A DNA stretch of 20,032 nucleotides from JBGSMF01 sp964651475 (GCA_964651475.1 CAZYXV010000055.1:1-20032); one strand, 5' to 3'; shown: positions 1-7,440, numbered from the stretch's first letter. The notes: generated by a model from the letters alone, not told the origin. Made by a program: numbers and translations.

Positions 1-54
1 CGTGAAGGTGGGTTGACGGTTGGCGCGGGCGTGATCGTCAAGGTGTTTGAATAG
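1..54 (+). CDS. tuf: Elongation factor Tu, C-terminal end (partial)
   Basis: Only the last 17 codons and the stop are in the window. They read REGGLTVGAGVIVKVFE, which matches the conserved end of EF-Tu domain 3 (family form REGGxTVGAGVVxKI). EF-Tu is the GTPase that delivers aminoacyl-tRNA to the ribosome. The rest of the gene lies upstream of the window. Its place directly before rpsJ is the usual str-to-S10 junction, which supports the call despite the short length. Confidence 0.9.
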   Translation, partial: REGGLTVGAGVIVKVFE

Positions 55-63
55 TCAAACAGC

Positions 64-101
64 CATCAGTTGACTGGCCGCACGTAGCTGATCAATTGAT
101 G
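64..101 (+). repeat. Hairpin in the tuf-rpsJ spacer
   Basis: CATCAGTTGA (64-73) can pair with TCAATTGATG (92-101): ten pairs including one G-U, with an 18-nt loop. There is no T-run after it, so it is not an intrinsic terminator. It ends 24 nt before the rpsJ start. It may shape mRNA processing or S10-operon leader control; function is inferred. Confidence 0.5.
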
Positions 102-125
102 GACCGAATAACTGAACGAGGAAGT

Positions 126-434
126 ATGGCTAAGCAAAAGATCCGAATCCGTTTGAAGGCGTATGATCACCGTGTGTTGGACCAATCGGCGCAGCGTATC
201 GTTGAAACGGCCGAGCGTACCGGCGCCAAGGTCGTCGGTCCGGTGCCGATGCCGACCAAGTTGGAGCGATTTACTATTCGCCGGTCTACGTTCATTGACA
301 AAGACAGTCACGAGCATTTCGAGATCCGCACACACAAGCGGCTGATTGACGTCGTGGATCCGGATAGCAAGACGATTGATACGCTGATGCGGCTAAATTT
401 GCCGGCCGGCGTGGATGTTGAGATCAAGCTCTAA
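126..434 (+). CDS. rpsJ: 30S ribosomal protein S10
   Basis: The 102-residue product begins MAKQKIRIRLKAYDHR and carries the S10 hallmarks (RRSTFIDKDSHEHFEIRTHK near residues 45-65, then a hydrophobic C-terminal strand). S10 sits in the 30S head and, in many bacteria, also joins the NusB-S10 transcription antitermination complex. The frame is open from 96, but the ATG at 126 has the GAGGAAG ribosome site just before it and gives the family's normal length and N-terminus. It opens the S10 block, 71 nt after tuf. Confidence 0.96.
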   Translation: MAKQKIRIRLKAYDHRVLDQSAQRIVETAERTGAKVVGPVPMPTKLERFTIRRSTFIDKDSHEHFEIRTHKRLIDVVDPDSKTIDTLMRLNLPAGVDVEIKL

Positions 435-437
435 TAT

Positions 438-519
438 CCAATCTCTAATACCAACTGCCCGATGCCCGGCGATGGGCGCGGAACAGGGCGTTGGGAACCA
501 GTGAGAGATTAGAGATTGG
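438..519 (+). repeat. Long inverted repeat in the rpsJ-rplC spacer
   Basis: The 145-nt spacer between rpsJ and rplC contains CCAATCTCTAAT (438-449) and its perfect reverse complement ATTAGAGATTGG (508-519). Inside lies a second imperfect stem, CCAACTGCCC (451-460) with GGGCGTTGG (486-494), and a GCCC/GGGC core. The structure lies 60 nt upstream of the rplC start. No terminator T-run follows it. A role in autogenous control or as a remnant palindromic repeat are both possible. Confidence 0.6.
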
Positions 520-579
520 GCATTAGCAACTGGGATGATGCAGCGCGCCTAACGCTGACAGTCCCGTGTAGGAGGCGTG

Positions 580-1260
580 ATGAAGGGTATTTTGGGCAAA
601 AAAGTGGGAATGGCTCAATTTTTTGATGAGAAGGGCGAAGTCATTCCCGTGACAATCATTGAAGCCGGGCCATGTTACGTCACTCAGGTGCGCACGGTGG
701 AGCGCAACGGCTACCGGGCCGTCCAGCTTGGATTCGGCGAGGTGCGCAAAGTGCAGCGGCTCAGCAAGGGCGAGCGCGGCCACCTGGGCTTACTCAAGAC
801 CGACGCCAAGCATCCCAAGCGGCGCGTGCTGCCAGATGTGCCGGCGGTGCGCCACTTGCGCGAAATTCGCACCAGCGAGGACGAGACCTATACCGAAGGC
901 CAAAAGATCACGGTGGATGGCGTGTTTCAGGCCGGCGATTACGTGGATGTGGTGGGAACGAGCAAAGGGCGCGGCTTTGCCGGAAACGTCAAGCGGCACG
1001 GGTTCCACGGCGGGCCCAAGACGCACGGCCAATCGGACCGGCAGCGCGCGCCTGGCTCGATCGCGCCGACGACGACGCCGGGCAAGATCCACAAGGGCAA
1101 GCGGATGGCCGGTCACATGGGCGACGTGCGCGTGACGACGCAGAACCTGCAGGTGGTGCAGGTGGACGCCGAGCGTAATTTGTTGGTAGTGCGCGGGACC
1201 GTGCCCGGAGCCAAAGACGGGCTGGTGGTGATCACGGCTGCCCGTAAAAAGAGCAAGTAA
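580..1260 (+). CDS. rplC: 50S ribosomal protein L3
   Basis: The 226-residue product starts MKGILGKKVGMAQFFDEKG, the standard L3 N-terminus, and has the diagnostic KGRGFAGNVKRHGFHGGPKTHG segment plus GKRMAGHMG. L3 is an early assembly protein of the 50S subunit near the peptidyl transferase centre. It is slightly longer than the usual 205-215 residues because of an extra basic stretch around residues 65-90. ATG at 580 follows AGGAGG (570-575); the GTG at 577 is too close to that site. Confidence 0.96.
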   Translation: MKGILGKKVGMAQFFDEKGEVIPVTIIEAGPCYVTQVRTVERNGYRAVQLGFGEVRKVQRLSKGERGHLGLLKTDAKHPKRRVLPDVPAVRHLREIRTSEDETYTEGQKITVDGVFQAGDYVDVVGTSKGRGFAGNVKRHGFHGGPKTHGQSDRQRAPGSIAPTTTPGKIHKGKRMAGHMGDVRVTTQNLQVVQVDAERNLLVVRGTVPGAKDGLVVITAARKKSK

Positions 1261-1274
1261 TGGAGCGTGGCGAA

Positions 1275-1895
1275 ATGCAAGTTCCTGTACACACAATGAG
1301 CGGTGAAACGGTTGGAGAAATTGAATTGCCGGCGGCTATTTTCGAGGCGCCGATTAATACAGCGTTGATGCACCAGGCGTTGACGCGTCAACTGGCCAAT
1401 GCCCGGCAAGGGACAGCCAAGACCAAGACGCGCGGCGAGGTGTCCGGTTCCACGCGCAAGATGTGGCGGCAAAAAGGCACCGGGCGCGCCCGCCAGGGCA
1501 GCCGCAAGGCGCCGCATTGGCGCAAGGGCGGCACGGTCTTTGGACCGATCCCGCGCAGCTACCGCCAATCTATGCCCAAGAAGATGCGCCGGGCGGCTTT
1601 GCGCAGCGCCTTGTCGGTCAAGGCCAGCCATCAGCAAATCATCGTGATGGACGAGTTGACGATGACGGCCCCCAAGACGCGCGAGTTTGCCAATTTGCTC
1701 AACGTTTTAAATGTCCCCTCGAGCGCGTTGGTCTTGTTGCCCGAAAGCAATCAGAACGTGGAAAAGTCCATTGACAATTTGCCCGGCGTCACCTATCTGC
1801 GGGCCAATTATTTGAACGTCCGCGACCTGTTGCAGTACGAGACGCTGATTATGCCGCGCGGGGCGCTGGCGGTGATCACAGGTTTTCTAGGGTAA
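1275..1895 (+). CDS. rplD: 50S ribosomal protein L4
   Basis: The 206-residue product begins MQVPVHTMSGETVGEIELP and contains the extended-loop signature GEVSGSTRKMWRQKGTGRAR (about residues 56-75), which in the family lines the exit tunnel. In some bacteria L4 also represses its own operon by binding the S10 leader; nothing here proves that. An ATG at 1260 overlaps the rplC stop in the same frame, but the ATG at 1275 has GGAG at 1262-1265 with 9-nt spacing and matches the family N-terminus, so it is preferred. Confidence 0.93.
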   Translation: MQVPVHTMSGETVGEIELPAAIFEAPINTALMHQALTRQLANARQGTAKTKTRGEVSGSTRKMWRQKGTGRARQGSRKAPHWRKGGTVFGPIPRSYRQSMPKKMRRAALRSALSVKASHQQIIVMDELTMTAPKTREFANLLNVLNVPSSALVLLPESNQNVEKSIDNLPGVTYLRANYLNVRDLLQYETLIMPRGALAVITGFLG

Positions 1896-1907
1896 ATGAG
1901 GTAAGCG

Positions 1908-2219
1908 ATGCATATTTATCAAGTTCTCAAGCGCCCCTTGGTCACCGAAAAAGGCAATAGCCTGGCCAGTGATGGGCAGTACGTCTTTGAAGTAGATCCC
2001 CGCGCTAACAAGGTGCAGATCAAGCAAGCGGTTGAGGAGATCTTTGACGTTACGGTCGAGCAAGTCAGGGTCATCAAGCTTCCCGCCAAGCGGCGGCGTC
2101 ACCCACGCAGCCGCATCATGGGGCGCAAAGCCAAGCAGGTCGTGCGAAAGCCTGAAAGCAAAAAAGCCATCGTCAAGGTGGCGTCCGGCCAACGCATCGG
2201 GTTGTTTGAAGGGGTTTAG
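1908..2219 (+). CDS. rplW: 50S ribosomal protein L23
   Basis: The 103-residue product MHIYQVLKRPLVTEKGN has the conserved RPLVTEK motif and the KANKxQIKQAVEEIFDVTVEQVR segment (here with N-R/K variations) of L23. L23 lies at the exit of the polypeptide tunnel and docks trigger factor and signal recognition particle. It follows rplD by 12 nt and precedes rplB by 12 nt, with a GAGGTAAG ribosome site before the ATG. Confidence 0.95.
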   Translation: MHIYQVLKRPLVTEKGNSLASDGQYVFEVDPRANKVQIKQAVEEIFDVTVEQVRVIKLPAKRRRHPRSRIMGRKAKQVVRKPESKKAIVKVASGQRIGLFEGV

Positions 2220-2231
2220 AGGAGTTCGGAA

Positions 2232-3068
2232 ATGCCGATCAAGAAATACAAGCCGACCTCGCCGGGGCGCCGGGGAATGTCCGGCGACACGTACGAGGAT
2301 ATTACGCGCGACCGCCCTGAACGTTCTTTGACGGTGGATCTGCGCAAACGCGGTGGACGCAACGCGCAGGGTAAAGTCACCGTCCGCCATCGAGGCGGCG
2401 GCAACAAGCGCCGCTACCGCTTGATTGATTTCAAGCGCGATAAGCACGACGTGGCGGCGCGCGTCACGCAGATCGAATACGATCCCAACCGCTCGGCGCG
2501 CATTGCGCTGCTCACGTATTCGGACGGCGAAAAGCGTTACATCGTCGCGCCGTTGGGCCTGCGCGTGGGCGATACTGTCACGAGCGGCCCCAACGCCGAA
2601 GTGCGCCCCGGCAACTGTTTGCCGTTAGGCAGCATGCCGCTGGGAACGCTGGTGCACAACGTGGAATTGTATCCGGGCCGCGGGGGGCAAATGGTTCGCT
2701 CGGCGGGCGCATCGGCCCAGGTGTTGGCCAAGGAAGGCGATTACATCACGTTGCGCCTGCCGTCCGGCGAGATGCGCAAGGTGCGGCAGGAATGTTACGC
2801 CGTCGTCGGCCAGGTGGGCAATGTAGAGCACAGCAATATCAAGCTGGGCAAGGCCGGCCGCAAGCGCTACCTGGGCATTCGCCCCACTGTGCGCGGTACG
2901 GCGATGAGCCCGCGCGACCATCCCCACGGCGGCGGCGAAGGACGCCAGCCGGTGGGCAAGCCCGGCCCGCGCAGCCCGTGGGGCAAGCCGACGCGCGGTA
3001 AAAAGACGCGCGTGAACAAGGTGACGGACAAGTATATTGTTCGCCGCCGCACGACCAAGCGCCGCTAG
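2232..3068 (+). CDS. rplB: 50S ribosomal protein L2
   Basis: The 278-residue product is full length for L2. It opens MPIKKYKPTSPGRR, has KVTVRHRGGGNKRRYR near residues 48-63, and the highly conserved DHPHGGGEGR at 229-238, which lies close to the peptidyl transferase centre in known ribosomes. It ends with the usual basic tail (RRRTTKRR). GAGGAG just upstream of the ATG serves as ribosome site. Confidence 0.97.
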   Translation: MPIKKYKPTSPGRRGMSGDTYEDITRDRPERSLTVDLRKRGGRNAQGKVTVRHRGGGNKRRYRLIDFKRDKHDVAARVTQIEYDPNRSARIALLTYSDGEKRYIVAPLGLRVGDTVTSGPNAEVRPGNCLPLGSMPLGTLVHNVELYPGRGGQMVRSAGASAQVLAKEGDYITLRLPSGEMRKVRQECYAVVGQVGNVEHSNIKLGKAGRKRYLGIRPTVRGTAMSPRDHPHGGGEGRQPVGKPGPRSPWGKPTRGKKTRVNKVTDKYIVRRRTTKRR

Positions 3069-3091
3069 TACGCTGTGTAACGGAGGACAGA

Positions 3092-3370
3092 ATGTCTCGA
3101 TCACTTAAAAAAGGGCCGTTCATTGAGCCCAAGTTGCTGAAAAAGATTGAAGCGATGAACCAGACCGGTGAAAAGAAGGTGATTCGCACCTGGTCGCGGG
3201 CCAGCACAATCTTTCCGCAAATGGTGGGGCATACCATTGCCGTCCACGATGGCCGCCGCCACGTGCCGATTTACGTCACCGAAAATATGGTGGGCCACAA
3301 GCTGGGCGAGTTTGCGCCGACGCGCACGTTTCGCGGTCACACGACCAAGGAAAGCAAGGTCAGCGCTTAG
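3092..3370 (+). CDS. rpsS: 30S ribosomal protein S19
   Basis: The 92-residue product starts MSRSLKKGPFIEPKLLKKI and contains TWSRASTIFPQMVGHTIAVH and VTENMVGHKLGEFAPTRTF, all standard for S19. S19 lies in the 30S head beside S13 near the A site. CGGAGGA (3081-3087) precedes the ATG by a short spacer. Confidence 0.97.
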   Translation: MSRSLKKGPFIEPKLLKKIEAMNQTGEKKVIRTWSRASTIFPQMVGHTIAVHDGRRHVPIYVTENMVGHKLGEFAPTRTFRGHTTKESKVSA

Positions 3371-3387
3371 GGTAAAAGGTAAGAATT

Positions 3388-3720
3388 ATGGAACAGGTAC
3401 ATGCGATCGCTCGATTTGTGCCCATGTCGCCTCGCAAGGTGCGGCTGGTGGCAGATAGTGTGCGCGGTCTGAGAGCCGACGACGCCCTGGCGATTTTAAA
3501 GTTTACGTCCAAGGCCGCCGCCGGGCCGGTTTACAAAGTCATCCGCTCTGCGATTGGCAATGCGGAAGAAAAGGGACTTAACCGCGACGATTTGGTCGTA
3601 TCGGAAATACGCGCCGACGAAGGCCCGCGTCGCCAGTGGCGGCGCTTTGGCGCGCGCGGCCGGTTCAAGCCGATCTTGAAGCGCTCGTCGCACATTACAG
3701 TGGTTCTTACTGAGGAATGA
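3388..3720 (+). CDS. rplV: 50S ribosomal protein L22
   Basis: The 110-residue product has the L22 core (PMSPRKVRLVADSVRG near residues 12-27, then ADEGPRRQWRRFGARGRF near 75-92, the hairpin that reaches into the exit tunnel, and a final strand SSHITVVLTEE). Length is normal. It follows rpsS by 17 nt and precedes rpsC by 16 nt. Confidence 0.96.
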   Translation: MEQVHAIARFVPMSPRKVRLVADSVRGLRADDALAILKFTSKAAAGPVYKVIRSAIGNAEEKGLNRDDLVVSEIRADEGPRRQWRRFGARGRFKPILKRSSHITVVLTEE

Positions 3721-3736
3721 GAAACGGAGGTTATCC

Positions 3737-4396
3737 TTGGGACGCAAAGTTCATCCTTACGGTTTTCGACTCAAAGTTATCCGCGATTGGCAGGCGCGCT
3801 GGTACGCCAAGCCCGGCGCGCAGTACAACGAACTGTTAGGCGAAGATTTCAAGGTGCGCGAATTTCTTCAAAAAGAAATCGGCCACGCCGGCGTGTCGCA
3901 CGTAGACATCGAGCGCTTCCCGAATCAAGTCATCATCACTGTGCATACGGCCCGGCCGGGCGTGATCATCGGGCGCAAAGGCACGGCGGTCAAGACGCTG
4001 CGCGAGCAGCTCGAAGCGCTGACCGGCAAAAAGGTCAAGCTGGAAATCGAAGAAGTCGAAAAGCCGGATATGGATGCCAAGCTGGTAGCCGAAAACATTG
4101 CCCAGCAGCTTGAACGCCGCATCAGTCACAGCCGCGCTATGAAGCGCGCCATCCAGCAGGCCATGCGCCTGGGCGCGGGCGGCATCAAGATCATCTGCAG
4201 CGGGCGCCTGGCCGGCGCGGAAATGGCGCGCCGAGAAACCGTGATGGAAGGCCGCGTGCCGCGCAGTACGCTGCGAGCCGATATTGATTTTGCCAAGTCT
4301 GAGGCGCTGACGACGTATGGCCGGATCGGCGTGAAGGTGTGGATCTATCGGGGCGAAGTGTTGCCCGAAGCCAAGGCGGAAGAGGCGGTTGCCTGA
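3737..4396 (+). CDS. rpsC: 30S ribosomal protein S3
   Basis: The 219-residue product begins (M)GRKVHPYGFRLKVIRDW and has a type II KH domain with VIIGRKG at residues 76-82, then the C-terminal GRLAGAEMARRE and YGRIGVKVWIYRGE motifs. S3 forms part of the mRNA entry site and helicase. The start codon is TTG at 3737: CGGAGG (3725-3730) lies six nt before it and no ATG fits the conserved N-terminus. Confidence 0.95.
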   Translation: MGRKVHPYGFRLKVIRDWQARWYAKPGAQYNELLGEDFKVREFLQKEIGHAGVSHVDIERFPNQVIITVHTARPGVIIGRKGTAVKTLREQLEALTGKKVKLEIEEVEKPDMDAKLVAENIAQQLERRISHSRAMKRAIQQAMRLGAGGIKIICSGRLAGAEMARRETVMEGRVPRSTLRADIDFAKSEALTTYGRIGVKVWIYRGEVLPEAKAEEAVA

Positions 4397-4397
4397 A

Positions 4398-4415
4398 CTA
4401 TCCGGGACCGGATAG
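4398..4415 (+). repeat. Short perfect hairpin in the rpsC-rplP spacer
   Basis: CTATCCG (4398-4404) pairs with CGGATAG (4409-4415) around a GGAC loop. It starts right after the rpsC stop and is followed by AGAGATTAGAG, the same short word seen in the rpsJ-rplC spacer. There is no T-run, so it is not a terminator by sequence. It might protect or process the mRNA end. Confidence 0.5.
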
Positions 4416-4443
4416 CAGAGATTAGAGACGTGGAGTGTGTGCG

Positions 4444-4875
4444 ATGTTGATGCCAAAACGTGTCAAATTTAGGAAGCAGATGCGCGGCCGGATGAAGGGC
4501 AAGGAAATGCGCGGCGTCGAGGTGACGTTTGGCGAGTTTGGATTGCAGGCGTTGGAGCCGTGCTGGATGACCAGCCGCCAGATTGAAGCGGCGCGGCGCG
4601 CGGTCATTCGCTACATCAAGCGGCGCGGCAAGGTCTGGATTCGGATTTTCCCGGACAAGCCCGTCACTCAAAAGCCGGCCGAAACCCGTATGGGTAAGGG
4701 TAAAGGGGCGGTGGATCACTGGGTGGCCGTCATCAAGCCCGGCCGGATGTTGTTCGAATTGGCCGGGGTCGAGGAAGAGATTGCGCGCGAGGCGTTTCGC
4801 CTGGCGGCGCACAAGCTCCCCATCAAGACCCAGTTCGTGGCCCGGCGTGATGTTTCCGGGGGAGGTGAGTCATGA
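4444..4875 (+). CDS. rplP: 50S ribosomal protein L16
   Basis: The 143-residue product MLMPKRVKFRKQMRGRMKG has the L16 core: FGEFGLQALEP, IEAARRA, KRRGKVWIRIFPDKPVTQKP and RMGKGKGAVDHWVAV. L16 helps position tRNA in the 50S A site. The frame is open from a GTG at 4435, but GGAG at 4432-4435 would overlap that codon and sits 8 nt before the ATG at 4444, so 4444 is chosen. Its stop overlaps the rpmC start by 4 nt. Confidence 0.94.
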   Translation: MLMPKRVKFRKQMRGRMKGKEMRGVEVTFGEFGLQALEPCWMTSRQIEAARRAVIRYIKRRGKVWIRIFPDKPVTQKPAETRMGKGKGAVDHWVAVIKPGRMLFELAGVEEEIAREAFRLAAHKLPIKTQFVARRDVSGGGES

Positions 4876-5096
4876 ATGCAGGCGAGATTCGCGCGTTGGG
4901 AACGGACGACATCCGCCGCAAGTTGGACCAGACGTACGAAGAGTTGTTTAATTTGCGCTTTCAGTGGGCTGCGAACCAACTCGAAGATCACAACCGAATT
5001 ACGGCGCTGCGCCGCGACATTGCTCGCATCCAGACCATCTTGCGCGAGCGCGAGCTGGCCCAGGCCGTGCAGGCAGGTAAAGAGGGGGCGGCATGA
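4872..5096 (+). CDS. rpmC: 50S ribosomal protein L29
   Basis: This 74-residue, largely helical protein contains the L29 pattern EELFNLRFQWAANQLEDHNR followed by RRDIARIQTILRERE. L29 lies near the tunnel exit beside L23. It starts within the rplP stop (ATGA overlap) after a GGAGGTGAG site, and its own stop overlaps the rpsQ start in the same way, so L16, L29 and S17 are probably translationally coupled. Confidence 0.95.
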   Translation: MNAGEIRALGTDDIRRKLDQTYEELFNLRFQWAANQLEDHNRITALRRDIARIQTILRERELAQAVQAGKEGAA

Positions 5097-5347
5097 AGGA
5101 ACAGCGTAAACGATTGGTGGGAACGGTCACCAGCGACAAGATGGACAAGACCGTCGTCGTGACAGTGGAGCAGGCCAAGCGCCACCCTCTGTACGGCAAA
5201 GTTGTGCGGCGGGCGCGCAAGTTCAAGGCGCACGACGAGCATAACGCGGCCCGGCAGGGCGACGTGGTGCGCATCGTCGAGGCGCGGCCTATGAGCGCGG
5301 CAAAGCGGTGGCTGGTCGAGGAAATCTTGAAAAAGGCTGGCGAGTAA
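5093..5347 (+). CDS. rpsQ: 30S ribosomal protein S17
   Basis: The 84-residue product has the S17 OB-fold signatures KRLVGTVTSDKMDKTVVVTVE, HPLYGKVVRR, KFKAHDE and GDVVRIVEARP (shortened here where needed). S17 binds 16S rRNA early in assembly. It overlaps rpmC by 4 nt and precedes rplN by 18 nt. Confidence 0.96.
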   Translation: MKEQRKRLVGTVTSDKMDKTVVVTVEQAKRHPLYGKVVRRARKFKAHDEHNAARQGDVVRIVEARPMSAAKRWLVEEILKKAGE

Positions 5348-5365
5348 GCGGCGGAGGTAGCTACT

Positions 5366-5737
5366 ATGATTCAACAAGAAACCCGGCTGCGCGTGGCCGA
5401 TAACACCGGCGCCAAAGAGATATTGTGCATTCACGTGATGGGGGGCAGTCGCCGCCGGTACGGCTACGTGGGCGACATTATCGTCGCCACGGTCAAGCAG
5501 GCTTCGCCGAACTCGGCTGTCAAAAAGGGCGACGTGGTGAAAGCCGTGATTGTGCGCACGGCCAAAGAATACAACCGGGCCGATGGCAGTTATATCCGGT
5601 TTGACGACAACGCGGCGGTTATTTTGGACGGCGATACGCAAAACCCCAAGGGAACGCGCATCTTTGGCCCCGTGGCGCGCGAGTTGCGCGACAAGGGCTT
5701 TATGAAGATCGTATCGTTAGCGCCGGAGACGTTGTAG
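5366..5737 (+). CDS. rplN: 50S ribosomal protein L14
   Basis: The 123-residue product MIQQETRLRVADNTGAKEI is a textbook L14, with GDIIVATVKQA, KKGDVVKAVIVRT, FDDNAAVILD and GTRIFGPVARELR. L14 contacts 16S rRNA at an intersubunit bridge. Length is normal for the family (122-123). It has a GGAGGTAG site upstream of the ATG. Confidence 0.97.
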   Translation: MIQQETRLRVADNTGAKEILCIHVMGGSRRRYGYVGDIIVATVKQASPNSAVKKGDVVKAVIVRTAKEYNRADGSYIRFDDNAAVILDGDTQNPKGTRIFGPVARELRDKGFMKIVSLAPETL

Positions 5738-5741
5738 AGCA

Positions 5742-5805
5742 GATAGAGAGGGCGGATAGAGAGTGGAAGGGAATGGGATCATCGGAGTCTCCTCCAGTCT
5801 CTATC
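5742..5805 (+). repeat. Direct and inverted repeats in the rplN-rplX spacer
   Basis: The 85-nt spacer has GATAGAGAG twice (5742-5750 and 5755-5763) and TCTCTATC (5798-5805), which can pair with either copy. A small GGAG/CTCC hairpin lies between. The right arm ends six nt before the AGGAG ribosome site of rplX, so pairing could affect its access. No terminator T-run is seen. Confidence 0.5.
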
Positions 5806-5822
5806 TCTGAAGGAGTTTGAAC

Positions 5823-6146
5823 GTGGCAAAGATTAAAAAGGGCGATACAGTCATTGCGATTGCCGGAGAAGACGTTGGCAAGCGCGGCACCGTGCAGCGC
5901 GTCTTGCCCAAGTCGGAGCGCGTGGTGGTAGCGGGCGTGAACGTGGTGACCAAGCATCAAAAGCCCGTACAGACGGGGCGCGGCCAGGTGCGCGCCGGAC
6001 GGATCGAGTTCGAGACGCCGCTGCCTACTTCGAGAGTGATGTTGGTATGCCCGCAGTGCGGTGAGCCGACGCGCGTCGGGTTTGCCGTCAACGAGAACGG
6101 CGTCAAGACGCGCGTGTGTCAAAAATGCAAGGCTGAAATTGCCTGA
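5823..6146 (+). CDS. rplX: 50S ribosomal protein L24, zinc-ribbon form
   Basis: The 107-residue product begins (M)AKIKKGDTVIAIAGEDVGK, the KOW domain of L24, and continues with GVNVVTKHQKP. The C-terminus carries a CxxC pair at C76/C79 and another at C99/C102, as in the zinc-ribbon form of L24. L24 starts 50S assembly. The start is GTG at 5823 with AGGAG at 5811-5815; a TTG at 5817 is too close to that site. Confidence 0.94.
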   Translation: MAKIKKGDTVIAIAGEDVGKRGTVQRVLPKSERVVVAGVNVVTKHQKPVQTGRGQVRAGRIEFETPLPTSRVMLVCPQCGEPTRVGFAVNENGVKTRVCQKCKAEIA

Positions 6147-6185
6147 TTCAAGATCCGAGATCAATAAGAGGGAGTGAGCGCAAGT

Positions 6186-6725
6186 ATGCCTCAATTGAAA
6201 GAGCGATACAAAAAGGAAATCTTGCCCCAACTGATGCGGGAATATAGTTACGGCAATCTGATGCAGGCGCCGCGCATCACCAAGGTGGTGGTGAACGTTG
6301 GCGTGGGCGAGGCGCTGGTGAATGCCAAGGCGCTGGATGCAACGGTGACGGATATTACGGCGGTGACGGGGCAAAAACCCATTGTGACCAAGGCGCGCAA
6401 ATCTATTGCGACCTTCAAGTTGCGTGAAGGGCGCGCCATTGGCGTCAAGGTGACGCTGCGCGGCGACCGCATGTGGAACTTTTTGGATCGTTTGTGCAAC
6501 ATTGCTTTGCCGCGCATCCGTGACTTTCGCGGAATATCACCGGAGGCGTTTGATGGACGCGGCAATTACACGTTGGGTTTGCGCGAGCAGCTCATGTGGC
6601 CGGAAATCCAGTACGACAAGATTGACAAGCTGCGCGGTATGGAGATCAGCATTGTGACCACGGCCAGGACCGACGACGAGGGCCGGCGCTTGTTAGAGTT
6701 GGTGGGAATGCCCTTTAGGAGCTAG
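6186..6725 (+). CDS. rplE: 50S ribosomal protein L5
   Basis: The 179-residue product MPQLKERYKKEILPQLMREY matches L5 in length and motifs (PRITKVVVNVGVGEA, TGQKPIVTKARKSIATFKLR, RDFRGISPEAFDGRGNY). L5 binds 5S rRNA and a P-site tRNA. The frame is open from a GTG at 6174 that overlaps the GAGGGAG site; the ATG at 6186 gives the family N-terminus. Confidence 0.95.
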   Translation: MPQLKERYKKEILPQLMREYSYGNLMQAPRITKVVVNVGVGEALVNAKALDATVTDITAVTGQKPIVTKARKSIATFKLREGRAIGVKVTLRGDRMWNFLDRLCNIALPRIRDFRGISPEAFDGRGNYTLGLREQLMWPEIQYDKIDKLRGMEISIVTTARTDDEGRRLLELVGMPFRS

Positions 6726-6730
6726 CAGAG

Positions 6731-6913
6731 ATGGCAAAGAAATCTATGATTAATCGCGAATTCCAACGCAAGTATCCCACGCGCGTGCGTAACCGCTGCC
6801 GCAAGTGTGGCCGGCCGCACGGTTTTATGCGCCGTTTCCAGTTGTGCCGCATTTGCTTCCGCGAACTGGCTCTGCAGGGGCTTATTCCGGGCGTGGTGAA
6901 GTCGAGTTGGTAA
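6731..6913 (+). CDS. rpsZ: 30S ribosomal protein S14, zinc-binding (type Z)
   Basis: This 60-residue protein is the short, zinc-binding form of S14: C23/C26 and C39/C42 form two CxxC pairs, and it ends with GLIPGVVKSSW. S14 packs against S3 and S10 in the 30S head. The short zinc form is usual in Gram-positive bacteria and several other phyla. It follows rplE by 5 nt. Confidence 0.96.
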   Translation: MAKKSMINREFQRKYPTRVRNRCRKCGRPHGFMRRFQLCRICFRELALQGLIPGVVKSSW

Positions 6914-6918
6914 TATAA

Positions 6919-6956
6919 ACGTCGAACGTTGGACAGGCAATTTCCAATCTCGACGT
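6919..6956 (+). repeat. Hairpin in the rpsZ-rpsH spacer
   Basis: ACGTCGA (6919-6925) pairs with TCGACGT (6950-6956), and TTGGA/TCCAA pair inside it. Just downstream the words TTTCCAATCTC and TTTTCAATCTC repeat, related to CCAATCTC in the rpsJ-rplC spacer. The spacer is 77 nt and ends in AAGGAG before rpsH. Confidence 0.5.
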
Positions 6957-6990
6957 CTGGTTTTCAATCTCCAGTCTCAAGGAGCATTCG

Positions 6991-7398
6991 ATGAGTGTTA
7001 GTGATCCAATCGCCGATATGCTAATCCGCATTCAAAATGCGTCTAGCGTTGGGCATAACACAGTGGCTGTGCCCAATTCTAATATCAAAGTGGCCATTGC
7101 CCAAATCCTGAAGGATGAGGGGTATATCCAGGATTTCGAAGTCACCACGGACCGGCCTCACGCCATGTTGCGTATCTGGCTCAAGTACACAGGCGACCGC
7201 CGGCACCGCAGGTCGGTGATCACCGGCGTGAGGCGCATCAGCAAGCCAGGGCGGCGCGTGTATTCAAAGAAAGAAGAGATTCCCTGGGTATTGAGCGGCA
7301 TGGGTATTGCTATTTTGTCCACTCCCAAGGGCGTGTTGACGGGTCAGCAGGCCCGCCGCCTGGGCGTGGGGGGCGAAATTCTGTGCCATATCTGGTAA
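6991..7398 (+). CDS. rpsH: 30S ribosomal protein S8
   Basis: The 135-residue product starts MSVSDPIADMLIRIQNAS and ends with the S8 signature region (KPGRRVY, LSGMGIAILSTPKGVLT, ARRLGVGGEILCHIW). S8 is a central 16S-binding protein; in Escherichia coli it represses the spc operon, but that site is not evident here. AAGGAG lies upstream of the ATG. Confidence 0.96.
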   Translation: MSVSDPIADMLIRIQNASSVGHNTVAVPNSNIKVAIAQILKDEGYIQDFEVTTDRPHAMLRIWLKYTGDRRHRRSVITGVRRISKPGRRVYSKKEEIPWVLSGMGIAILSTPKGVLTGQQARRLGVGGEILCHIW

Positions 7399-7401
7399 AA
7401 G

Positions 7402-7429
7402 AGAAACCCGTTTTTGCGGGTGGGTTTCT
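7402..7429 (+). repeat. Two competing hairpins between rpsH and rplF
   Basis: AGAAACCC (7402-7409) is the exact complement of GGGTTTCT (7422-7429). Inside, ACCCG (7406-7410) can instead pair with CGGGT (7417-7421) around a TTTTTG loop. The two stems share the CCC and so exclude each other. The outer stem ends one nt before the GGAGG ribosome site of rplF. Confidence 0.6.
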
Positions 7430-7440
7430 GGGAGGATGTA

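Noticed and set aside
5700..6374. Long minus-strand open frame opposite rplN-rplX-rplE
   Set aside because: It is the opposite-strand shadow of three certain ribosomal protein genes in GC-rich DNA and has no recognisable domain.
7402..7429. Intrinsic terminator between rpsH and rplF
   Set aside because: The hairpin is not followed by a T-run but by the rplF ribosome site; the only T-run is in the loop.
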